A stretch of 64,000 nt of DNA from Tachypleus tridentatus. Taxonomy: Eukaryota > Arthropoda > Merostomata > Xiphosura > Limulidae. The position numbers and the translations under genes were made by a program. The notes under the pieces were generated by a model. It was not told where the DNA came from. It made no database searches and saw nothing but the letters and a program-made list of their open reading frames with translations. Shown one piece after another: positions 60,235-64,000 of this stretch (positions are counted from its first letter, which is position 1; each line of letters begins with the position of its first letter). The stretch is from NCBI RefSeq assembly GCF_004210375.1, contig NC_134834.1:144431009-144495008 (forward strand), written 5' to 3'.

Positions 60235-60545
60235 TCTTGCTCTTTCTCGGGTTTTGGGTATCTTGTATACCCTGGAGGGTCTGATGCACTTTGACCTCTT
60301 CCTTCCTTCCTTTACTTGTGTAGTCATGCAGTGTTGCTTACTGCTTTAGTTTCATACATTTGTAGATATTTACCCTATCAATAGGAAATCTAGTTTGGTG
60401 GCCTTTTATTTTTTCCCTTTTTTCATTTATTATTTTTTTGTTTTAAAATATATGCTGAGAGGTGTTTAGGACTATCTTCATGTATGAGATAACTGTTTAG
60501 TTCGTATAATTCATTTTTAATACAATTTTTATCAAAATACGTTAT
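60235..60545 (-). repeat. Dispersed repeat, copy B
   Basis: This is homologous to the left-edge repeat at 1-533 in the opposite orientation. Matching blocks include GACCCTCCAGGGTATAC, CTGCATGACTACACAAG and ATTTTGATAAAAATTG. It lacks the 23-bp minisatellite. The homology may continue to about 60720, but copy A is cut by the window edge, so the true boundary cannot be seen here. Confidence 0.75.
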
Positions 60546-63438
60546 TGTACTATGTAGGAGTGTTTCTGCTATGGCTGGTATGTTTGAATATTTGTGTATG
60601 AATTGAGGTGATGTTGCTCTCGGAACTATGCTGTTGTGAGGAGTGTTTTTTGTATTGTTTTGTCACATTTGTAACATTTCATTATTTGAACGCTCTGACA
60701 ACTGCTGTTGCACAATGCCTCAGGCCAGCTCCTGGGGAGAGTGACAGTCTGGCGGTCTGAGAGAACTCAACCAGTGGACACGGGATCACAGACTCTTAAG
60801 AGTATTTCTCCTAACGCCAAGAGTTCGGTTGTTACTACACTTATTTCCAAGTTTAAGTTGAATAACTTATTTATATATTTTTAGTTTAGAAGTGCAGGTT
60901 CCGCTTTTATGGCTTAATCTATACATTTAATTGTAAAAGTAGAATTTGCAAGGTTTTGTTTGAAAATAACATCTAAAAAGGTGTTTTAAAATTATTGAAA
61001 CTTCGTAGTTTAATCACCTATTGCGATTCAGCTTGATTAAGTTGACAAGATAATCAATATTCGCATTGTTTTGTCCTATAAAGACGGGATTTACATAAAC
61101 CATGTAAACTTTAAAATTGAATATAGCTGGTAAGCGTTGGTAATATTTAGAAATAAACTGGTGTTATTGTTTGTTCTTTATATTATGATGCATTTTAGCA
61201 TGTAGTAAATCGATTTTGTAAACGATTCTGTTCGTAAAGTATTTCTTAGTAATTACTGTGATAGTACAAAAAGTTTTTCTTATTTCGTAACCAACTCAAG
61301 TGGTGACTTGTCGTTCCTGGATGTTAAATGTAAAACGTAGACAAATTGAGATAGTGAATACGTCTATTGGGTTAAATAGACGATTTTAAAATGAGTCGAT
61401 GTTTTACCATTATTACGAGTTGTCATGCTAGTTATAAATGCACGCTTGATGAGACAAGCACGAGGTGGTCTCTGATTGTAATATCTGGCCTAATTAGGGA
61501 GTAGCTTTTAATATTGTTACTGTTCTATTTATTTATTAATACAAGCTTTAGACAAGTACGAACTGACGTTAATCACTTGAACTACCTGGCCTGATGGAGT
61601 CACTTTTATTATTTTTTACTTTGTTAGTTGTTTGTGCTATTTATTTAGCCCAGTTCACAAAGTTTATTTACATCAGATGTTAAAGAATGGTTTTGCACGT
61701 ACAACGTATCAATTATTTTCTCAATTCGTGTTTCACTTTTCTATTACGTACTGACAGGCTTCCTCACTGGCAAAACATATAACCAGAATTTTTAGTTGTA
61801 AAAATGCTATTCTTGTGAAACAACAATAAAAGTAGAATTCTAAAGTTTACTAAAATAAAGGTACAGTGATGAAAGCTGAAATTCTATACAAACATGAAGT
61901 CTTTATTATACGAAATGGGGAAACCAGTAATGTAAGGGTTTTTTGTTTTGTTTTTGTTTTTTTTTCCACGTAAAGCGAGACAGCTTATTTTGCTATTTGA
62001 TTGTTAGCGGATCAAATACTATGTCCACTTCCACCTTGTATTTTTTCCAGTTCAGTTATCAGCTATACATAACGTTTATATATGGCTATAATCGTTTCTT
62101 AATATTTGTTTAGGCATGGACAGGAAACATTTCACTGCGCCCTCTGAGGGCGTTTTTTTCCTTTCCGATTTTTCGAAGAACAAATGTTTTCAAAATTAAA
62201 AAAAAATTTTCAAAAAGCACAAAATATATTGGTGCTCCAGTTTACGAGAAGAAAAAAAGGTTAACCAAAAATTCGATAATTTGCTGTTACTCTTTTATCG
62301 CGGATTACATTGAAGTATTTATGAAATCCATTAGATATGGTTTTTGTGACGTCTCTAGTTCGGTGTAACGGTAACGTATCATTTACTTCAGTGGTCAGCC
62401 ATGATTAGAGAAGTTGAAACATATATATTTACTGTTTCTTCTTACGAGAATAAAATGTTAATAAACATTGCTATAGATTTCCTTTATCTGCTTAACAGTT
62501 TTGTAGCCAGCTAGTGTTAATGAATTAATAACATTTTAAAAATCCACTGAGGTTTTGCCCGTTTACTAATTAACATGCGTGTTAATACTTACTGTTTTGA
62601 TAAAAACATAAAGTAAAAAATACTGGGTTTTTTCAGGCTTTCAAGTTTAAAAACGTAACAAAGGTACCCGTTTCAGGCATGGGTAAGTTATTGTAAAGTT
62701 TTAAAAGACTGGTTAGTTATTAGCCACGAAACACGAATATTTTCATAATTGTGAATCAGTGACGTAACAAATAATCGCTTGAAAGCGAATTTCACAAAAC
62801 TCAACTGTGGTGTGAACCTTAGGTACTTGTTTGCTGCAGTCACAAACACATTTAATCTCTTTTGTCAAAAATACTTTTTTTTCCTAAGATAACAGAAAAC
62901 CATAAACCGTTAATAAAAACAGCCCTAACAGTTTCTCGCACACAGGGTTATGGTGTTTTTTTCCATGTTTTGAAGGTTGCTTTCATATCCGTTATGACAA
63001 GAGACTTTGTTACGAAGGTGCTACAAGTATAAATTTACTCTAACGTTTCTGTGTAAAGGAGCTCAACTGAACTGCTTTAAACTTGACATCTCGGATCTAA
63101 GTGGATGACTATGATCATCTTGTACATAAGACCTTATTCTTAGATAACGAATACTCTTAGCTCTGGACATAACTGTTTAATGTTGACTTATCAGAACTGT
63201 CTGAATTGTGTGCTTAACTTGACCAGTGTTGAGTTAGTTACCTATTACAAAGATCTTGCTATGCGAGTGCCTGTTATGATCAAGTGTAACGTTAAATGTT
63301 TGTTTCTATGTCTGAGCTGAATAATGCATCACAAACTGCAGAGTTGTACAGGTAATTTGCTATATCTAAGCCTTTTGTTGGTTATTTATCAAGTTTTATG
63401 TTCTTTGATAGATTGTTTAGGCAGTGTTCATGATAACT
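60546..63438. other. Intergenic sequence with a short GC-richer patch
   Basis: A GC-richer patch at 60713-60830 (GGCCAGCTCCTGGGGAGAG and following) has no open frame and may belong to the dispersed repeat. Elsewhere nothing supportable is seen. Confidence 0.4.
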
Positions 63439-63550
63439 GTAGAATGGACGGCAACTGTTTGTTGAGACACAAGTGGAGAGGACGACGAGGAAGACTTTCG
63501 AAATGTCGTCCACTTGTGTCTCCACAACAGGCAGTTGCCATCCATTCTAC
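63439..63550. repeat. Foldback (inverted-repeat) element
   Basis: The left arm starts GTAGAATGGACGGCAACTG, and the right arm, reverse complemented, starts GTAGAATGGATGGCAACTG. Both continue TGTTG, AGACACAAGTGG and CGAC, with small indels. The loop holds AAGACTTTCGAAATG. The two ORFs in opposite frames here are the two faces of the palindrome and are not genes. One arm recurs at 4640-4712. Confidence 0.9.
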
Positions 63551-63618
63551 AAAGTTTCATCAAGTTTTGTTCGTTATTTAAGAAAGAGAAACATTTATTA
63601 TTGAACAGTATGATTGAA

Positions 63619-63638
63619 TATATATATATATATATATA
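63619..63638. repeat. (AT)n microsatellite
   Basis: A short run of about ten AT units lies between the foldback and the Penelope-type terminal motif. Confidence 0.95.
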
Positions 63639-63674
63639 AAAAACGGTTGGTTTGGATTGATAATTTTTTTTTAA

Positions 63675-63735
63675 ATGTAGAGGAGCAAACAACGTTTCGA
63701 CCTTCTTCGGTCATCGTCAGGTTCACAAAGAAAAT
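63675..63735 (-). mobile_element. Penelope-type terminal motif, orientation minus
   Basis: On the minus strand CCTGACGATGACCGAAGAAG is followed by GTCGAAACGTTGTTTGCTCC. From memory this block is widespread at the ends of Penelope-like retroelements in invertebrates. It contains CUGACGA, a GACC/GGUC stem and GAAA, a hammerhead-ribozyme-like core. No reverse transcriptase is adjacent within the window. Confidence 0.5.
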
Positions 63736-64000
63736 TTACACACACATATATTTTTTTCTATAAGTGGGTTTTCTCATCATCACTGATTAATATGATTGAA
63801 TTGCAATGTATTTTATCCAGAGTAGAAATTGCACGTGCTTTACATCTGATGCATTCTGTATGTATTTACTGTATTTAGTAGGCGGTCGTATGTGAAGTGA
63901 GTGTGCCAGGTTGTGTATCGGAAGTCCGCGATATATTTTTTAGCCGTAGGCGCGTTAGAAAATTGGCAGTCACTTTCGCCGATCTGTGAAGAGTAGTTGG

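Noticed and set aside
60713-60830. GC-richer patch as a CpG island or exon
   Set aside because: It is too short, has early stops in all frames I read, and may be part of the dispersed repeat.
63324-63692. Two ORFs of 85 and 91 codons on opposite strands containing MDGNCLL
   Set aside because: Both read through the same foldback, so each is the mirror of the other. The shared peptide arises from the palindrome.

Overview
This is a eukaryotic, AT-rich and intron-rich animal genome window. There are no operons, ribosome binding sites or bacterial gene packing. The interspersed repeats point to an arthropod, most likely a chelicerate. From memory, the commonest repeat is a tRNA-derived SINE of about 280 bp of the kind abundant in horseshoe crab (Xiphosura) genomes. 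I could not check this, and the organism call is an inference.

One host gene can be reconstructed completely. It is the minus-strand orthologue of SZRD1 (SUZ RNA-binding domain-containing protein 1), with four coding exons from 34797 down to 22094. All junctions have GT/AG splice sites and consistent phases (60 + 56 + 255 + 109 bases, giving 159 residues and a stop). The introns carry SINEs, CR1/L2-like LINE pieces and a degenerate minisatellite. Below the stop codon lies 7.8 kb (14.3-22.1 kb) free of recognised SINEs, with AATAAA candidates at both ends, which may be a long 3' UTR. A second host-like piece is a single calmodulin-type EF-hand exon on the plus strand at 1706-1848.

Most of the rest is mobile-element debris. 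There are three hAT transposon relics of different subfamilies: a GTF2IRD2/Charlie8-like one on the minus strand at 6.6-8.4 kb; a KIAA1586-like one on the plus strand at 36.9-39.3 kb, itself split by a SINE; and a ZMYM1-like one on the minus strand at 41.1-45.1 kb with both termini and a near-perfect 8-bp target duplication. There are two decayed Penelope-like retroelements (39.9-40.6 and 48.8-49.8 kb), CR1/L2-like LINE pieces in both orientations (30.3-32.3 kb), a piggyBac-type MITE with TTAA ends (17.7 kb) and a hAT-type MITE (12.0-12.4 kb). Two tRNA-derived SINE families are present: a Thr-like one with 15 copies or fragments, several with clear target duplications, and a Val-like one with about 7 copies. 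There are also tandem repeats (6 x 23 bp, a perfect 3 x 101 bp array, and a degenerate 3 x 163 bp array), microsatellites, and one long repeat present in inverted orientation at both ends of the window.

Layout: 0-0.7 kb repeat, minisatellite and SINE; 1.7 kb EF-hand exon; 2.5-4.5 kb tandem array and SINEs; 6.6-8.9 kb hAT relic and SINE; 9-14.3 kb intergenic repeats; 14.3-34.8 kb SZRD1 transcription unit; 35.4-45.5 kb repeat-dense block (SINEs, two hAT elements, a Penelope relic); 46.1 kb unidentified decayed ORF; 48.5-49.8 kb SINE and Penelope relic; 50-57 kb mostly unique AT-rich DNA; 57-58.5 kb nested SINEs; 60-64 kb inverted copy of the left-edge repeat, then a foldback and a Penelope-type terminal motif. 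I found no novel multi-gene system. The items most worth a second look are structural: recent tandem amplification, nested insertions, the near-complete hAT element, the long possible 3' UTR, and the foldback with a hammerhead-like core.
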